NCBI GenBank assembly: GCA_002314675.1 | Contig: DCGZ01000154.1 | Location: 10,378 to 16,687, forward strand | Direction of reading: 5' to 3' | Length of the DNA: 6,310 nt | Source of the DNA: Fibrobacter sp. UBA1765 | GTDB taxonomy: Bacteria > Fibrobacterota > Fibrobacteria > Fibrobacterales > Fibrobacteraceae | Part shown: positions 5,725 to 6,310 of the stretch, in pieces | Layout: the number at the start of each line of letters is the position of its first letter | How positions within the stretch are numbered: position 1 is the stretch's first letter | Notes under the pieces: model-generated | What the model was told of the DNA's origin: nothing | Seen by the model: the letters and a program-made list of their open reading frames with translations, nothing else | The model's database searches: none | Position numbers and translations under genes: made by a program

Positions 5725-6310
5725 TTACGCCATGTCAGAAAATGGCGACTGGAAATCTGCGGCGAGAGCAGCATCGCTTGCAATTTGACGTTTCAAGTCT
5801 TCAAGAGACGCGAACTTCTTTTCGGGGCGCAAAAATTCAAGCAAGTCCAGAGAAAAATGGGAATCGTAAAGGTTTCCGCTAAAGTTCAAAAGGTGCGCCT
5901 CGATTCGAAGCGGCATGTCGCCCACGGAAGGCTGCGTGCCAATATTTACGACCGCGCGGAACACGCGCCCATCGACAAGACGGGCAGAAGCGGCATACAC
6001 ACCATGACGCGGTATGAACTTGTAACTAGGCACTTCTAGGTTTGCCGTCGGGAACCCGATAGTCCTGCCAAGCTGCTTGCCTGTTACGATTTTACCAATC
6101 AAGCGGTACGGGCGGCCAAGGTAGGTTTGCGCACGCGACACGTCACCATTCAAGAGAGCATTGCGCACGGCAGAAGAACTAACGCGCTCCCCCTTGTACA
6201 AAACAATGGAAAGCTGCTTTGTGACAAGTTCCGGGAACGCCCTTGAAATGCTTTCGTAATTGCCAGCTCCGGCACGGCCAAAGTTGTGGTCATGGCCAAA
6301 GTACATGGCG
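5725..6310 (-). CDS. ribF: Bifunctional riboflavin kinase / FAD synthetase, 5'-truncated by window edge
   Basis: The enzyme phosphorylates riboflavin to FMN and then adenylylates FMN to FAD, in the cytoplasm. About 194 C-terminal residues are visible. The family is usually about 310 long, so roughly 115 residues, including the nucleotide-binding N-terminal HxGH region, lie beyond the right edge. The Met at 6306 is internal. In order one sees the end of the FAD-synthetase domain, GHDHNFGR (the family's G-x-D-x-x-F-G motif), then VSSSAVRNAL (about 6155-6185, the family's I-S-S-T-x-I-R motif). The riboflavin-kinase domain follows: GRTIGFPTANL (6037-6069, with the Thr and Asn of the PTAN metal/ATP site), GVYAA, NIGTQPS (the family usually has NIGxRPT), IEAHLLNF with the conserved Glu, and LRPEKKF before the C-terminal helix. 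All key visible residues are present, so the gene appears intact. Confidence 0.95.
   Translation of the reverse strand, partial: AMYFGHDHNFGRAGAGNYESISRAFPELVTKQLSIVLYKGERVSSSAVRNALLNGDVSRAQTYLGRPYRLIGKIVTGKQLGRTIGFPTANLEVPSYKFIPRHGVYAASARLVDGRVFRAVVNIGTQPSVGDMPLRIEAHLLNFSGNLYDSHFSLDLLEFLRPEKKFASLEDLKRQIASDAALAADFQSPFSDMA

Noticed and set aside
6304..6306. ATG at 6306 as the start of ribF
   Set aside because: It falls within the FAD-synthetase domain just before GHDHNFGR, and the reading frame stays open to the window edge, so the true start is outside.

Overview
The window most likely comes from a Fibrobacter species (phylum Fibrobacterota), the fibre-degrading bacteria of herbivore guts. 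The main evidence is a very large secreted protein with a fibro-slime domain, a domain known chiefly from Fibrobacter succinogenes and from Dictyostelium. Base composition is moderate inside genes and strongly A/T-rich between them. The genus call is inferred from gene content and was not tested by a search.

All four genes lie on the minus strand, so transcription runs from high to low coordinates. At the right edge is the C-terminal two thirds of ribF (FMN/FAD synthesis), whose start lies beyond the window. A roughly 308-base A/T-rich spacer follows (5417-5724). It holds a heptamer tandem array, a small inverted repeat, a cluster of DnaA-box-like words, a probable ribF terminator and the promoter region of the next gene. 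Then comes a 1540-residue secreted fibro-slime protein (794-5416). It has a signal peptide, two related N-terminal modules, a Cys-rich fibro-slime region, a long beta-rich middle, an Ig-like domain, a FlgD-like C-terminal Ig fold and a basic tail. A strong bidirectional terminator (743-780) separates it from a small secreted SPOR-domain protein (324-728). After that come tRNA-Gly(GCC) at 177-249, a second bidirectional terminator (138-169), and about 130 bases of non-coding sequence with stacked palindromes.

The genes do not form an obvious operon: terminator hairpins separate ribF, the fibro-slime gene, the SPOR gene and the tRNA. The fibro-slime protein is probably a surface or outer-membrane protein, perhaps used for adhesion to plant fibre. 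The SPOR protein is probably periplasmic and peptidoglycan-binding. No mobile element, CRISPR array or defence system is visible. The points most worth checking are the SPOR gene's promoter overlapping the upstream terminator (possible leaderless mRNA), the N-terminal module duplication and C-terminal sorting signal of the giant protein, the DnaA-box-like cluster beside the heptamer array, and the unusual T-loop base of the tRNA.
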